Below are positions 10,572 through 22,496 of a DNA stretch of 64,000 nt, in pieces. This DNA comes from Leptasterias polaris (Eukaryota > Echinodermata > Asteroidea > Forcipulatida > Asteriidae). A program made the position numbers and the translations under genes. Below the pieces are notes generated by a model, which ran no database searches, was not told where the DNA came from, and saw only the letters and a program-made list of their open reading frames with translations. The stretch lies in contig JAZGTN010000068.1 in the NCBI GenBank assembly GCA_037783415.1, positions 3,286,001 through 3,350,000 of the forward strand, read 5' to 3'. How positions within the stretch are numbered: the stretch's first letter is position 1; the number at the start of each line of letters is the position of its first letter.

Positions 10572-11534
10572 TTAATCGAAGTCCGATCGTTCTGACTTCT
10601 TCATGAGCAAAATGAGCTTTGTCACTGGTCTCTTGAAACTTGAGCCATCGGCAAACCTGATCCCAACGACTCTCACGAGGTCATCTTTTCCTGGATAAGT
10701 GTTCACAACTTCGGCCATTTTCCAGGAGCCACGCTTCTTGTCCTCACTGATGACGATCACAATGTCTCCCTCCTGTAGGTTCTCAACCGATTGTTGCCAC
10801 TTCTGGCGCGGAGAGAGCTTGTGGATGCACTCCATCCAGCGTTGCCAAAAACCGTCAACCATAGCATTGCAGATCTCTCTGCGCTTCCGCAAGTTTCCCA
10901 CGTACTCTTCACATGGGACTTCGGGGCATGGCAAGTCACCTCTTCCAATCAAGAAGTGATTTGGTGTCAGTGGTGGATGGTCGAGTGGTGATGATGACTT
11001 GGCAGTTAAGGGTCGACTGTTGATGAGACCGGATATCTGGCAGAACACAGTCTCCCACTCAACGAACGTCAGACGATCTGCTTTCACCAGATGTCTCATC
11101 CCTTTTTTGACTTCTTGGACCATGCGCTCGACCGCTCCTTGGTGGTGGGGTCCTCCTGGAGGTCCGAACTTCCATTGAGTACTAAACCGTTGGCAGTGTT
11201 CCCTCAGTTGAGCCGGGTCCAGCTTCAAGTTCAACTCATTAATGGTGTTGTCAGCTCCCCTAAAACAGGTGCCGTTGTCACTGACCAAGGTAGATGGTGC
11301 CCCTCTAATGCTCACAAACCTTTCCAGGGCCTGTAGGAACGCTGGTGTTGACAGATCTTGAACACATGTCAAATGCACAGCTCTAGTCACTGCACACGTG
11401 AACACAGCGCAGTATCCTTTGGTAGTAGTGTTTCGGCTCAACTTTACATTCACTGGTCCAAGGTATAAGTCCACCAATGTAGTCTTGAACGGGGGTGAGC
11501 AAAGACTTACTCTAAACTCTGGCAAGTCAGCCAT
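10572..11534 (-). pseudogene. BEL/Pao integrase with DUF5641-type tail
   Basis: 320 residues. Integrase core landmarks: an early Asp (TTLVDLYLGPVNV), the second Asp in LVSDNGTCF, and the Glu in GPPGGPHHQGAVERM, giving the D-D-E triad. The C-terminal part (EGDIVIVISEDKKRGSW ... FKRPVTKLILL) is the domain that typically ends BEL integrases. A stop separates it from the upstream piece 11598-12824 that carries the integrase zinc-binding H-x-x-H (HGGHLRTAAEVRKKYW). It would insert cDNA into the genome if the polyprotein were intact. Confidence 0.82.
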
Positions 11535-11597
11535 CTTCTGCTGGACTGGTTTGCTTCTGTGCCTCCTGCATATGACGCAATTGTGTACGATGTCCTT

Positions 11598-13023
11598 TTA
11601 GAGGTTCGTGTCGCCAACAATCCAATACTTCTTCCTGACCTCAGCCGCAGTTCTCAGGTGACCTCCATGAAGGGCATGTGTGTGTCTGTCACGTACAATC
11701 AACAGGCTGATGTGACTCTTCTTAGGAAGGAGATATGGGTGTCGCACATCAAGAGCCACCGGTGCTCTGCCAAATCGTCCACCGACACGATACACTTGGT
11801 CATCTTCATCTAAGAACAGATCCAACTTCATGATATTGGGATCCTGGAAGTTGATGTCCCTTTGTGCCTGTCGTATCCAATACAACTCAGCTTCCTTGAC
11901 TAGCTTTAAGGAAGGCCACTGTGAAATCTGCTGGGTGAACTGCTTCAACCATTGGTTTTTGGGGATCTGCTTCAAGGACAGCACTCTAGCAGTGACCATC
12001 TTCAGTCTGGACCAGCTTGAGAACTGGGTGGCATCGACTATCGGGGGTTCAGACACCACGTTGACTCTGAGTGCTAGTGTTTTAGCATTCTTGACGTGGA
12101 ACTTTTTCTGCTCTCCATCTTCAGGGTCCACTGGGATATTCTCTGGTGTCTTTGGCCAAGACGTAGGTGGTAGCTTCAAGTACTCAGGTCCCTCGATGAC
12201 TCGCCTCATGTCAGCAGCAGTTCCTCCTCTTGAGACCAGGTCAATCACATTCTGGTCTGACGGCACATAAGCAATATCATTGATAGGGTCAAATTCTGTA
12301 GTGATCTCGCCCACACGATATGCAACATAAGAGCGGAAGGACTTGGATTGCCCTCTCAGCCAACTCATGGCAGTCATGATCTTTGAGTACGCTATGTCGA
12401 ACCGCAGAGCATTCTTAACAGTGAGCATCAGCCTTGACACCAAGAGGATTGCTTGGAGTTCCTTTCGTGGTATGCTTGACTGCTTCATTGGTGTAAGCCT
12501 GGCTCGTGCACACACAAATGACAGCTGTGCCTCAGTTTCCTTTGGATGAGACCATCTCAGCCAAACTCCTATACCCATAGCATCTTCAGAAGCATCACTT
12601 ACACCATGTAGAGAAACTTCAGGCAAAGGTCTCATTCCTCTGTACGGCTCTGGAATCAGGCATCTTGGAATTGTAATGCTGGTCGTATCCTCAAGGTCCT
12701 TGTTGATCTCTTCTAGTATGGCATAGAGCTCGCCCTGTTTGTTGAGGGGGGTGTCCCAATCAAGGTTCAACTGCCATAACTTCTGCAAAAGGATCTTAGG
12801 TCGAACAAGGAGTCCAGACAGCATGCCAAAAACATCGTAGTAAGATGCTGTTTGTCCAAGGATGTTGCGTTTGCTTGGGATGCTCTTCCTTAACTTTCAA
12901 GGTGTCTTTCACGAGGTCCCACTTGGTGCCCAAAGCAACTGCGTTTTTGGTATCTTCTGTTCTGTCGCACACTTCCTCTACATTTGATTGCCATTTTCTT
13001 ATGGCAAAGTTGCCTTCTTCCAT
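11598..13023 (-). pseudogene. BEL/Pao RT C-terminal part, RNase H and integrase N-terminal finger, frameshifted
   Basis: Two overlapping minus frames (12796-13023 and 11598-12824) cover the region after the RT active site. The larger frame has an RNase H-like stretch (HGVSDASEDAMGIGVWL, then IPRKELQAI, then SDQNVIDLVSRG) and ends in the integrase zinc finger. The reading frame shifts near 12870 and again near 13010, so the polyprotein is interrupted at least twice here. Confidence 0.75.
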
Positions 13024-14102
13024 TCATTTAGGTCGTCCATGTAAAATTGGTCAACGACCAATTTCTTCATCTGCTCATCACCTGATGCATGCACATCTAC
13101 TACGTGTCTCAGGGTCACAATGGCAGCAGTTGGAGACGGCTTGTCCCCAAAGGTGACTGTTGTCAACTCATAAACTTGGATGGGGTGACTCGGGTTCTCA
13201 CGAAACACAAATCTGTGAAAGCGGGCGTCGTCAGGTTTTATTTTGATGGTTTGAAACATCTTGCTGATGTCCGCAATGATGCCCACTTCGTTTTCTCGGA
13301 ATCGGAGTGCAACCTCAAACAGATCCGAGTTTATATTCTCACCCTTGATGAGATAATCATACAGTGAGCAGCCCTGGTACCTTGCCTTCGCATCATATAC
13401 TACTCTGACAGGAGTAGTCTTTGAGTCTTTGGTGACAGCAAAGTGTGGCAGGAACCACATCTTCCTCCCAGAATCTCTGTCTCGTTGCAACTCTTCCTTT
13501 GAGACATGTCGAGAAACACCTCGCTTGAGTTGGTCTCTCATTTGCTTGCAGTATGTCTCCCATTCCTCAGGCCTGTTCCTGAACTGATTTTCCAAGCTTT
13601 TTTGTCTTTTGACAGCATAAACGTAATTGTCAGGTAGATCGTCAGGTGATTTCCTCCATGGCAGTTGAATCTCGTATGAACCATCTGGAAGTTGGGTCAC
13701 ACTTTGTTGCATGGCTTTGGTCGCGCCCTTGTTGAGGAGATCGGAAGAGCATTTACACTTTCTTGGCTCCAGGCCAACAGTCTCTAGGCCAATGAAATCT
13801 TCAATTGGTCCGATGGCTGACACATTGACGTAGTTCGACAGTGAGGATGAACTAGCAGATCTTCCACCTTGAATGAACCAGCCGAATGGGGATCTGACGG
13901 CTACAGGCTCATTTGACTTTCCACCAAGGATGTAGTCTTCCCAGATCATCAAATGTGTGTTGTCAACACCCAGTAGTACATCAATAGTCTCCGATGGGGC
14001 AATGCGAATGTCAACTTCACTCAGATGATCGTACTGTTGGAGCTGGTCTGGTAATATAATCGGAGTGTCACCGCAGGGCTGATCAATTTCAGTGACGGTC
14101 AA
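12999..14102 (-). pseudogene. BEL/Pao reverse transcriptase core
   Basis: 367 residues. Contains the stretch leading from protease to RT (VLLGVDN, PFGWFIQGG), then RT motifs RVVYDAKARYQG, IIADISKMFQTI and the catalytic tetrad in DQFYMDDLN near the end. Phe-Tyr-Met-Asp-Asp keeps both metal-binding aspartates. Its 5' side is cut by the LINE at about 14105; the matching upstream codons resume at about 17239. Confidence 0.82.
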
Positions 14103-14104
14103 TG

Positions 14105-17100
14105 GGCATGGTAAGTAAGTAAGTAAGTGTCAGATGCGCCAGGCAGCAGCTCTGACCATCTCTCGGAAATTGCACTATTTCCTTGGTCACTACTTGAATC
14201 ATTTCATGATTTTACTACCAGAGTGCTTTATTAGACATAGTGATACTGCTAGACCTTTTTGAAGCAATATTTCACTCAGTTTATTGCTGAAATGTTGGAC
14301 TTAGTTTTCACATTTCTACTGTGCTCTCTGTGATGCTGTCATGGAGAGATCCATCGACATTTGTGCAATCACAGAAACATGGCTTACTGGAGACCACCGA
14401 GACAACAACACCTTAGCCGACCTTCAAAACACGCTACCTGACTTCAAGATACTCCACTCTGCTTTCAAGATACTCCACTCTGCTAGACATATCAGAAGAG
14501 GCGGTGGAATCCTCATATGTCTTAGGAAGACGTTTGATGTTAAATTACACAATTCAAACAATTTTGAGTCATTTGAACACATGGACCTGACTCTGGACAA
14601 CCATTCCAGCTTCCCTGTTCGGCTTATAGTTATATATAGGCCACAACTGACATCAGAAAAACGCTCAACTGTTCCTACGTTCTTTGAAGAATTTTCATCA
14701 CTTCTTGAAGATGTGGTCTCGCACCCAGGATACGTAATGATATGCGGTGACTTCAACTTCCACGTGGATAATGCTACCAATCACCACGCAAAGGCTTTTC
14801 AAGATCTTATCAGCTCTGTTGACCTCCAACAACACGTAGAGGGTCCAACCCATCAAGCTGGTCACACGCTCGATCTCATCCTAACACGTGCTTCTGAGGA
14901 CTTTGTCAAGGATGTCACTACATCGAATCCACTGCCATCAGATCATGCTTTGGTGGAATGTCGCCTCAACTTAATGCAACCAAAACCTAGCAAGAAAAGA
15001 ATTGTTTACATGAAAACTCGTGACATTGATCTGATCCAATTCAAGGACGATATTTTCAAGTCAAGGCTCTCAGCACCAGTGGGTCCTCATTCTGCTCCTG
15101 TGTCCGCGGCTGCTCTTGTGGATCGTTACATCTCCACTTTAACACAGCTCCTTGACAAACATGCTCCTGTCAAAACAACAGTGGTATCATTGAGACCACA
15201 CGCGCCATGGTACACAAACGATGTAAGAGAAGCGAAAAGACTGAGAAGGCGCGCTGAACGTCGTATGATGAAGTCTGATTTGGAGGTACATCGTCAAATG
15301 TATCAAGATCAATGCAAAGCCTATCATCAATCACTTGACAGTGCCAAGTCAGAATACATCAAATCAGAGATTGCAAACTGTAACGATAAGCAGCTCTTTA
15401 GATACGTCCAAAAGCTTTTCTCACCAAGAAATGACTTAGTTTTACCCGACCACGACTCTGATCAAAATCTCGCTAATGACTTTGAAAGTTTCTTCAAGGA
15501 GAAGGTCACCAAAATCACCACTGCCCTTGAAGATGTTGAGCCAGCACAACAATGCGAGGCTAACAGCGTTCCAACATGCACCAGTAAGCTACCCTCGTTT
15601 GAGCCTGTCTCCGAAAATCAAGTGAGGAAAGTAATCGGACAGTTTGCATCAAAGTCATGCAACCTTGACCCCATCCCAACCTGGCTCCTGAAGGCCTGTC
15701 TCGACGAACTTCTTCCTACAACCACGCACATCATGAACTTATCACTGTCATCGGGCCTTTTCCCGGGATCCTTCAAATTATCACACGTGATTCCCGTGCT
15801 GAAGAAACCTCACCTTGATCGCAATATTTTCACGAACTATAGGCCAATTGCAAACATCTCGTTTCTGGGGAAGGTTCTCGAGAAAATTGTCTCTGCCCAA
15901 CTGCGAGTTTACCTTGAACAACATGGACTCTTACCAGAAATGCAATCAGCTTATCGTAAATTTCACTCTACGGAAACAGCACTTGTTCGAGTCTGTAACG
16001 ACCTCCTTCTTGCAATTGATAGAGGCTTCGAAGCTGTTGTTGTCCTTTTAGACTACTCATCGGCATTCGACACTATTAATCACACAACTGCCTTGGAGAG
16101 GCTCAAGCGGTCATACGGCATAGATGGTCTGGCTCTCCAGCTACTTAGCTCGTATTTTGCAGGATGGACTCAAGTTGTAAAGGTGAATGAATCCTTCTCC
16201 AGACCACAAGAATCGGTAATGGGACCACTGGAATTTATCCTCTACACTGGTCCTTTAGGTGACATCATCAAAACACATCAAGGTGTTCATCACGTGGTAT
16301 ACGCTGACAACACACAACTTTACGTCATACTAAAGCAGAGTGAGCACACGGAGTCTATAAAGCAGCTATCAGACTGTGTTGCTGATATTCAGACATGGTC
16401 AAGCCAGAACAGTCTGCAGCTAAACGCATCTAAGACTGAAGTACTCCATGTCACCTCATAGTTCCGAACACCACAACCTATCGCACACATCTCCATAGAC
16501 CAAGACAACGTCACCTCTTCAAAGACGGTTAGAGATCTTGGAGTCACCCTCGATCACCAATTAACCCTACAACAACACATCAAGAAGACATGTCGTTCCG
16601 CTGCCTTTGGTATCCACAAGATCGGAAAGCTGAGACGCTACTTAGACCAAAGTACCACTGAACGACTGGTTCATGCATTCACTACTTCTCACCTTGATTA
16701 CTGTAACAGTCTTTACATCAACCTTCCTCAATCACACATTGCTCCCCTGCAACGAATACAGAACTCAGCAGCCCGTCTAGTTTCTCGCACAAAGAAATCA
16801 GATCATCACTCCCGTCCTGCGCTCCTTACACTGGCTCCCTATATCTCAAAGGATCCAATTTAAAGTTCTTACTCTTGCTTACAAAGCTAAATATGGCCTA
16901 GCCCCTAAATATGTCTCAGAATTACTTATTCCCAAAAAGCAACCATCGTCTCGTGTTCTTCGATCATCGTCTACCGCCCACCTAGAATTCAACACTGGTC
17001 CTATCCCCCGCACTCGCTACGGAAAACGCGCCTTCTCAATTGCCGCACCTACTCTCTGGAACAACCTTCCCGTCCACATCCGTGCCTCCACTACACTGGA

Positions 17101-17238
17101 CTCATTTAAGACTGAACTCAAAACCCACTTATTTAGATCAATCTAAGCATGTTTATACAATTAGCTATATCTCACTTTCAGCGCTTAGAAACCCTGTATT
17201 AAGCGCTATATAAATGCAAGCTATTATTATTATTATTA
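14105..17238 (+). mobile_element. CR1/L2-like LINE nested inside the BEL pol gene
   Basis: Plus-strand ORF 14341-16461 (706 aa) carries an AP-endonuclease (ICAITETWL, MICGDFNFHVD, SDHALVECRL) and RT (YRPIANISFLGKVLEKIV, LLDYSSAFDTINH). The usual YADD active site reads YADNTQLY, so a catalytic Asp is lost. A TAG follows at 16459-16461, after which the conserved C-terminal region continues (LGVTLDH, LDYCNSLY) to about 16815 and then shifts frame. The 3' end (AAGCGCTATATAAATGCAAGC, then TTA repeats) is typical of L2/CR1 tails. It is inserted opposite to the BEL element. It starts with TAAGTAAG repeats. Confidence 0.85.
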
Positions 17239-18027
17239 GCAATCTCAATTTTCTTGTGATTTTACCGCCACCAACAAGACTTAGATCATGGTTCTGGTAA
17301 ACATCTCGATCTGTTCTCGGGAAGATTCCTTCTCTTAAAAGTGTGGCCTGGCTACCACCATCCAGTAGGATGCGTACTAGTCGACGGATGTTACCGCATC
17401 GAAGATACCAAACGACCGTATAGGTAGAGTGCCCTGTAGCTTACTTCTCGAATTGGTGGTCACGGTTGTCACATTGACGGAACCACTGTTTGTACGAAAT
17501 GGTTCAACATTGCTGCTCATTTGGTTTGGAGGTCCATTACTTTTCTTTCCATACTCGGCAGGGCAGATGGCTGCAAAGTGCAGATCACTTCCACACTTCT
17601 GAACTCGACATGGAGCAATGAATTGACAGGAGTCGTGATCGTGGGGAGGCTTGCCAGCTACGCAGTTGTCCACAACGGTAGCAGATATACTGTTCTTTCT
17701 CATTACTTCAAACTTCTCTTTCTGCGGTAAGCTCTTAAACTTGTTGCAAGCTTTCAGGAAGTGTGTGTGTGTAGTCGGGTGTAACGCACACTTAACGAAC
17801 CCTGACCGTCTGTCCTTGCCAGGTTGGTACTGCCTACTTGACTCATTTACGGTGGAAGCATTCGAAGACCTGGACATTCTGTGTTGTGGTGATGGAGCTG
17901 CCGATGGACTATCCACACCAGCAGGCTTGGCTTTCTCCAGTAACAATAGCTGGCTGTACAACCACTTTACAAGTCCGGAGAGGGAATCGTCTGTGTGATC
18001 ATCTCTCACACTCTTATTAGTAGGCAA
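17239..18027 (-). pseudogene. BEL/Pao zinc-finger and aspartic-protease region
   Basis: Minus frame 17377-18027 begins MPTNKSVRDDHTDD and has a Cys/His-rich segment (KCALHPTTHTH, then CQFIAPCRVQKCGSDLHFAAIC) of the kind found between Gag and protease in BEL elements. Beyond 17377 the translation has a retropepsin-like active site (LLDGGSQATLL, with DGG in place of DTG/DSG) before the LINE boundary. It is one base out of frame with the Gag ORF that ends at 18017, from an indel or a programmed shift. Confidence 0.65.
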
Positions 18028-19429
18028 TGCGATGCTCCTCTGGTAGCTTCTGTTTAATTTGGCTCAACATAATTTTACTGTTCAGCTCACCAGATAGGCC
18101 GACGGTCTCTGCTCGAGTCTCAAATGTTTGGAGTGTCTGGACAAAACGATCCATGGCAGAGAGGTTCGTTCTGCCCTTACTCTCATATGGCTTCAGGTTG
18201 TCAAGGTCCTTCAGTAAGCTGTCTACAACTTTGTCATGATCGCCGTAGCACTCGTCCAGTACCTGCCAGGCTCGCTCTGTATTGATGCACCCTTTTATCT
18301 TGTCGCGTTCTCTGGCCTTGGACATTGACTCTGTCAGCTGATAGAAACATTCTATCGCTGTTAAGTCTGCAGAACAATGGGTGAACAATTCCTTAAACCG
18401 CTTGTAGTCTTTAAGGTCGCCACTGAACACTGGGAATTTCATTCTTGCCATCTTCGGTGTGGATGAAGTAGAATGACGATACACAGGAGATTGTGTTAAT
18501 CTGGCCGGACTGGATACTGAAGGTAGAGTTCCTGTGCACACAGGCTGTGTAGGAACTGTCGATATCATAGAAGATGCTAGTGATGCCGGACTGGACACCC
18601 ATGGCAGAGTTCCTGTGCTCACAGGCTGTGTAGGAACTGTTGATGTCATAGAATATGCTAGTGATGCCGGACTGGACACCCATTGTAGAGTTCCTGTGCT
18701 CACAGGCTGTGTAGGAACTGTTGACGTCATAGATGAAGCTAGTGATGCCGGACTGGTCACCCACGGCAGAGTTCCTGTGCTCACAGGCTGGATAGGAACT
18801 GTTGACATCAAAGGCGACGGTACTAGTAGCGCTGATGGACTAGACGGTACCCATGGTAGAGTTCCTGTGCTCACGGACTGGATAGGAACTGTTGAGGTCA
18901 TAGACGACGGTACTAGTAGCGCTGGACTAGACGATACCCATGGTAGAGTTCCTGTGCTCACGGACTGGATAGGAACTGTTGAGGTCATAGAAGTAGAATC
19001 CAGTGCAGTTGGAGTGGATACCGATGTCATAGTTCCTGTGCTCACAGGCTGGATAGGAACTGTTGACGTTAGGCTTGATTGGGGAGTCGTAGCTGGAGAG
19101 ATGGGAAATTGTTGATTTGCCAGGGGAGGTTGCGACTGCTGGTCGATGACCCGTCTTGTACGTATCAATACCTGGACGAACTCATTTTCACACTCTGCCA
19201 TCCAATCTTCCTCAATCTCAAACTCTTCTTGTTCTTCTATGGCATCCATTAGCTCGGAGTGTTTCTCTTCAATCTTTCCGAACTGTTGTTCTGCTTTGGT
19301 GATGTATTTCCGTAGCATTTCTAAATCACCAGAATCATCTTCTGCCAGACGGTCCATCATCGTTAGTGTCCTTGTTAACTGGCCCTTGGTGTTCCGTCTT
19401 GATAACTTCAGCTTGTTGATGTCAATCAT
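18017..19429 (-). CDS. BEL/Pao Gag with internal tandem repeats
   Basis: 470 residues, starting 50 bp after the 5' LTR. The N-terminal part is acidic and helical (coiled-coil-like, about residues 10-115). A Ser/Thr/Pro-rich middle (about 125-315) follows, consisting of seven or more repeats of a unit built on STVPIQPVSTGTLPWVSSP. The C-terminal part (MKFPVFSGDLKDYKRFKELF ... INTERAWQVLDECYGD) is the conserved BEL/Pao Gag domain (DUF1759-like). The ORF is intact. It would form the particle shell. Confidence 0.8.
   Translation of the reverse strand: MIDINKLKLSRRNTKGQLTRTLTMMDRLAEDDSGDLEMLRKYITKAEQQFGKIEEKHSELMDAIEEQEEFEIEEDWMAECENEFVQVLIRTRRVIDQQSQPPLANQQFPISPATTPQSSLTSTVPIQPVSTGTMTSVSTPTALDSTSMTSTVPIQSVSTGTLPWVSSSPALLVPSSMTSTVPIQSVSTGTLPWVPSSPSALLVPSPLMSTVPIQPVSTGTLPWVTSPASLASSMTSTVPTQPVSTGTLQWVSSPASLAYSMTSTVPTQPVSTGTLPWVSSPASLASSMISTVPTQPVCTGTLPSVSSPARLTQSPVYRHSTSSTPKMARMKFPVFSGDLKDYKRFKELFTHCSADLTAIECFYQLTESMSKARERDKIKGCINTERAWQVLDECYGDHDKVVDSLLKDLDNLKPYESKGRTNLSAMDRFVQTLQTFETRAETVGLSGELNSKIMLSQIKQKLPEEHRIAY
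18530..19075 (-). repeat. In-frame tandem repeat within BEL Gag
   Basis: About 63-72-bp units, recognisable by AGAGTTCCTGTGCTCACAG on the plus strand, recur at least seven times. Units differ in small codon blocks but keep the frame. Confidence 0.8.
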
Positions 19430-19478
19430 GGTGTAAGTTGAAGTTGTACAAGGTGTAGTACACTAGAGTTGTTGAAGA

Positions 19479-19782
19479 TGTGACGAGATCATAAAGTTTT
19501 ACCACGTTATTGCAATAAATTGACGAAGAAAGCTGCTTTAAACTGTTCAACTGCTTTATTACTATTCAGCTCCTTTAAACTATTTGTATAAAATTCAACA
19601 ACTGTGTGTGATTTCCTTAAAACGGCAATAAACTTGGTCAAAAGGGGAATCTGGAGAGTAAAACTTTAACGTTGAAACTTTACGAAACTCGTGTGTAGAA
19701 GTGCTTAGTCTTGAACTCAAGGCGCACAGTAACAATGAACTTCACGCGTCAAGGGAAACAGTAAACATGTCATGTCATGACA
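19479..19782 (-). repeat. 5' LTR of the BEL/Pao element
   Basis: 304 bp, same ends as the 10141-10442 copy. It contains the element promoter by position, followed on the minus strand by the Gag start at 19429. Confidence 0.9.
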
Positions 19783-20122
19783 GTCAGGCAATCACAGCGT
19801 CTGGTGATTATCATCGCGCGACCAAAACAAATTTGGTGATCGGAGGTGGGCACAAATTCTTAATTGTTTGCGTGTAACCCGGAAGCTGAGCCAAGTTTAA
19901 TTCTTGGGTTTTCTTCGTTTAATTGTTGAATTGATTTTACTTTCATATTTTGTATCACTTTGTATAACATTCCCAACAACATGTGTAATTTTCATGGTCA
20001 TGAAATACGTTAAACTAAAATAATAGACGAAACAAAATCTTGCCAACGTAAAACTCCATGATTATGGTTGGGACCACAATGGTCCCGGAACTTTCGATTA
20101 CGCGCGAGACTTGCACAGTCTA
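19783..20122. mobile_element. Right half of the ATAGACTGTGCAAG TIR element (BEL insertion host)
   Basis: Matches 5713-6063 closely (CATTCCCAACAACATGT, GGTTGGGACCAC, then CGCGAGACTTGCACAGTCTAT). Its left part should continue left of the BEL element, where only about 25 bases (10113-10140) remain before the RTE-like LINE. Confidence 0.75.
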
Positions 20123-20513
20123 TATAGACTCAAGAGTCAATGGATAATTTCTCCTTAACAGTTAAAAGCTGTGAGACTTTTAAGTATTGTTTGTGTATTT
20201 TTGAATATTTTGCATTTTGCACTTTGCATTTTGCCATAGTGATATTGATGGCTGGAGTAAACAACTTTATCAACCAACACTTTCTATAATTGCCAACGAC
20301 CACTTCATCTAGCGAATGCTCCATCTTTCGAGCACTCTACAGCACTTCATCGTTTGTTGTGCGGTCACATGATGTGTGCAAAAACAATTTGGTTGAAATT
20401 TTTGTTGTTACTAGAGGTCTGGTCAATATTTTTTTTACAACCCACACATTTTTAAAACAATAATTGTCACAAAAGGAAGGGGACTGAATTTAACAGTGAT
20501 GATACCTCTCGTC

Positions 20514-20760
20514 ACTAACCCCTGGTAGGGATGTGTAGAAAAACAACGCTGATTGGCTATGTAAAGTGAATACTTTGCGTCCACACGTGTTGAAAACTTT
20601 CGAACGCTTGCATGGCGCTTGAAGGACGCTTAGTACGCGATGGTACGCGCGTGTAAAAATGCAAGTATTTTGACGCGTTTCGATTTCAAATGAATCTTGT
20701 TTTTACAGTTAGAAATGTCACAAGATCAAAGAAGAATGAGAGGGTACCAGTTGCTCTGTG
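20514..20760. mobile_element. Diverged partial copy of the 3372-4162 foldback family
   Basis: Matches the left arm of that family (AACGCTGATTGGCT, CGCGTGTAAAAATGCA, AAGAATGAGAGGG). It carries an uninterrupted CAGTTGCTCTGTGACTT at about 20745-20762, the empty version of the site occupied by the palindrome at 61295-61329. The 390 bases before it (20123-20513) show nothing I recognise. Confidence 0.65.
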
Positions 20761-20842
20761 ACTTTATGCCGGCGGTTTGCGGGCTACCACTCTAACGCGC
20801 GCGTAGAATGGAGCGCACCCGCTAGGTGGACGTGATTCTTGC

Positions 20843-22433
20843 TGTCAGGCTAAGTGACAATAATCGTATGTTACCATAAGACGGACACAAATAATATCCA
20901 CTTGACACAGATGTAAATTCAAACTGAATTCTTATTAAACAATTGGGTGGTATTTACAATATTTACAAATAATCAGAATTGAAATTAATATGGTGGCTTC
21001 CTCAATTTGGGTTGGGGTTGTAACTCCAACACTAACAGAGGAATTTCTGGTGAATAATTTAGCTTAAATAAAATATATTTAGTAAGTGTTCTTCAATAAA
21101 CTTTCGTTAGATTCCGTAGGTTTCTTCCTTGTAATTACATCAGACACTACTGACAGTCACTTTCTATTGACCATGAACTGGCGTACATAACTTACAATAA
21201 AATAGAATAATGCGCTGTTTCTTACGATTGTATGAATTTCTTAAGCCTTCAGGCAAACGTACACTAAATAAACATTCCTAATGCTGAAATGCTGCCGATT
21301 TGGCTTCAAGCATTAAGTCGCAATAATTTTAAATCAATATACTACATTATGTCGTTCAACCTTCCCCGGAGGACCTCCGTCTTGAGGGTGAACCTTGTCC
21401 AACGACTGACAACTGTCCCTGTCCCTGCCGTGGTCGTCTCTACGATCCGGTCATAATTTGGCACTGAGGAGGTCGTCGTATCCAGGGGTTAATTGGTCAT
21501 CTATAAATGAAATTAACCAAATCATCTAATACAAGGTTTTTCAAAACCAATGCACATCAATCAAATACATCGTTTATGATAAACAATTTCGTTGGCGTTT
21601 CCATCACATATGAACATTTAGGTTCTTGAGGGAGTTATCCCTATCACTGTTACTATAAGTAAAATGAACCAGATCATCTAACAGTTGAGTTATCAATTAT
21701 AAACAGCGATAACTAATTTCGCAACTATACTTCGTACAACTCTAGACGTTTCCATTACTTCTGGGCATTTAGCATTTTGAGGGATTTGTCCCTAACATTC
21801 TACAGCATACATTTTATCAAACTATTTTTAGTTTTAACTTTCGTAAAACATGATAAACTTACGGTAATTGGAGGGAAGATTGGCCTCAGGCTGCCGTTGC
21901 CGTAGAGATTGGTCAACATCTGACGTGGTTTTACCATAAGTGGCTCTCGGCCGTAACTTTGGTTGGCCGGCCCAATACCTATACGGTGGCTGTATCCACT
22001 CGCCTGTTGGGTATGGTTGGCAACCTACACTTCAGTTCGAGCCTTAATCGAACTCATAAGGCACGTCCTCTCTCTCTCAAGCTCACATTGCTTTCCGACA
22101 TTCCCAACTTATTTCCCCACTCCACATTAACTCTGTTTTACTCATTAATGTGACCATGAACAAACACAAAAGCCTTAGCCTAAAAAGGGGTTACGAATTA
22201 CCATGACCAAAGTTATGTGTGGCGCGCGAGTAACTATGCATAACTAAAAGTAGGTTAAACGGGGCGTTTCCTGCGCACTCGAATCTGGAGATATAGAAAG
22301 GAAATTGCGGGATCTCGCGAAAGAATATGTGAACTATTTGCAAACCGCCGGTTTGCGGAATTTAAAATATGTCAGATCAAAAGAAAAAGAACATTAATTA
22401 ATTTTAAGGAATACCAATGAATTGACTCTGACA
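20843..22433 (-). repeat. Inferred 3' LTR (about 1.59 kb) of the Gmr1-like element
   Basis: Plus-strand ends TGTCAGGC and TCTGACA give perfect TGTCAG...CTGACA termini. On the minus strand the right end is preceded by a purine tract (AAGGGAGTGAAA), as expected of a polypurine primer, and lies 64 bases after the RNase H stop codon. There is no second copy in the window, so the LTR call rests on position and ends only. Confidence 0.55.
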
Positions 22434-22496
22434 TTTCACTCCCTTCAAAATAAGAAAATGTCGCACATTTTCTTCGCAGTATAACTTTCTTATATT

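Larger units (their letters stand above)
10136..19787 (-). mobile_element. BEL/Pao LTR retrotransposon with both LTRs and GTCAG target duplication, split by a LINE
   Basis: Two LTRs of about 302-304 bp (10141-10442 and 19479-19782) bound the element, with GTCAG at 10136-10140 and 19783-19787. The coding order on the minus strand is Gag, zinc-finger/protease, RT, RNase H, integrase. The open frames are broken by frameshifts and an inserted LINE (about 14105-17238), so this copy is not autonomous. LTRs differ at only a handful of positions, which suggests a fairly recent insertion. Its right flank is the right half of the TIR element family seen whole at 5354-6063, so it inserted into an older transposon. 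Confidence 0.88.

Noticed and set aside
10699..13367. Many plus-strand ORFs of 60-146 aa
   Set aside because: Antisense shadows of BEL pol.
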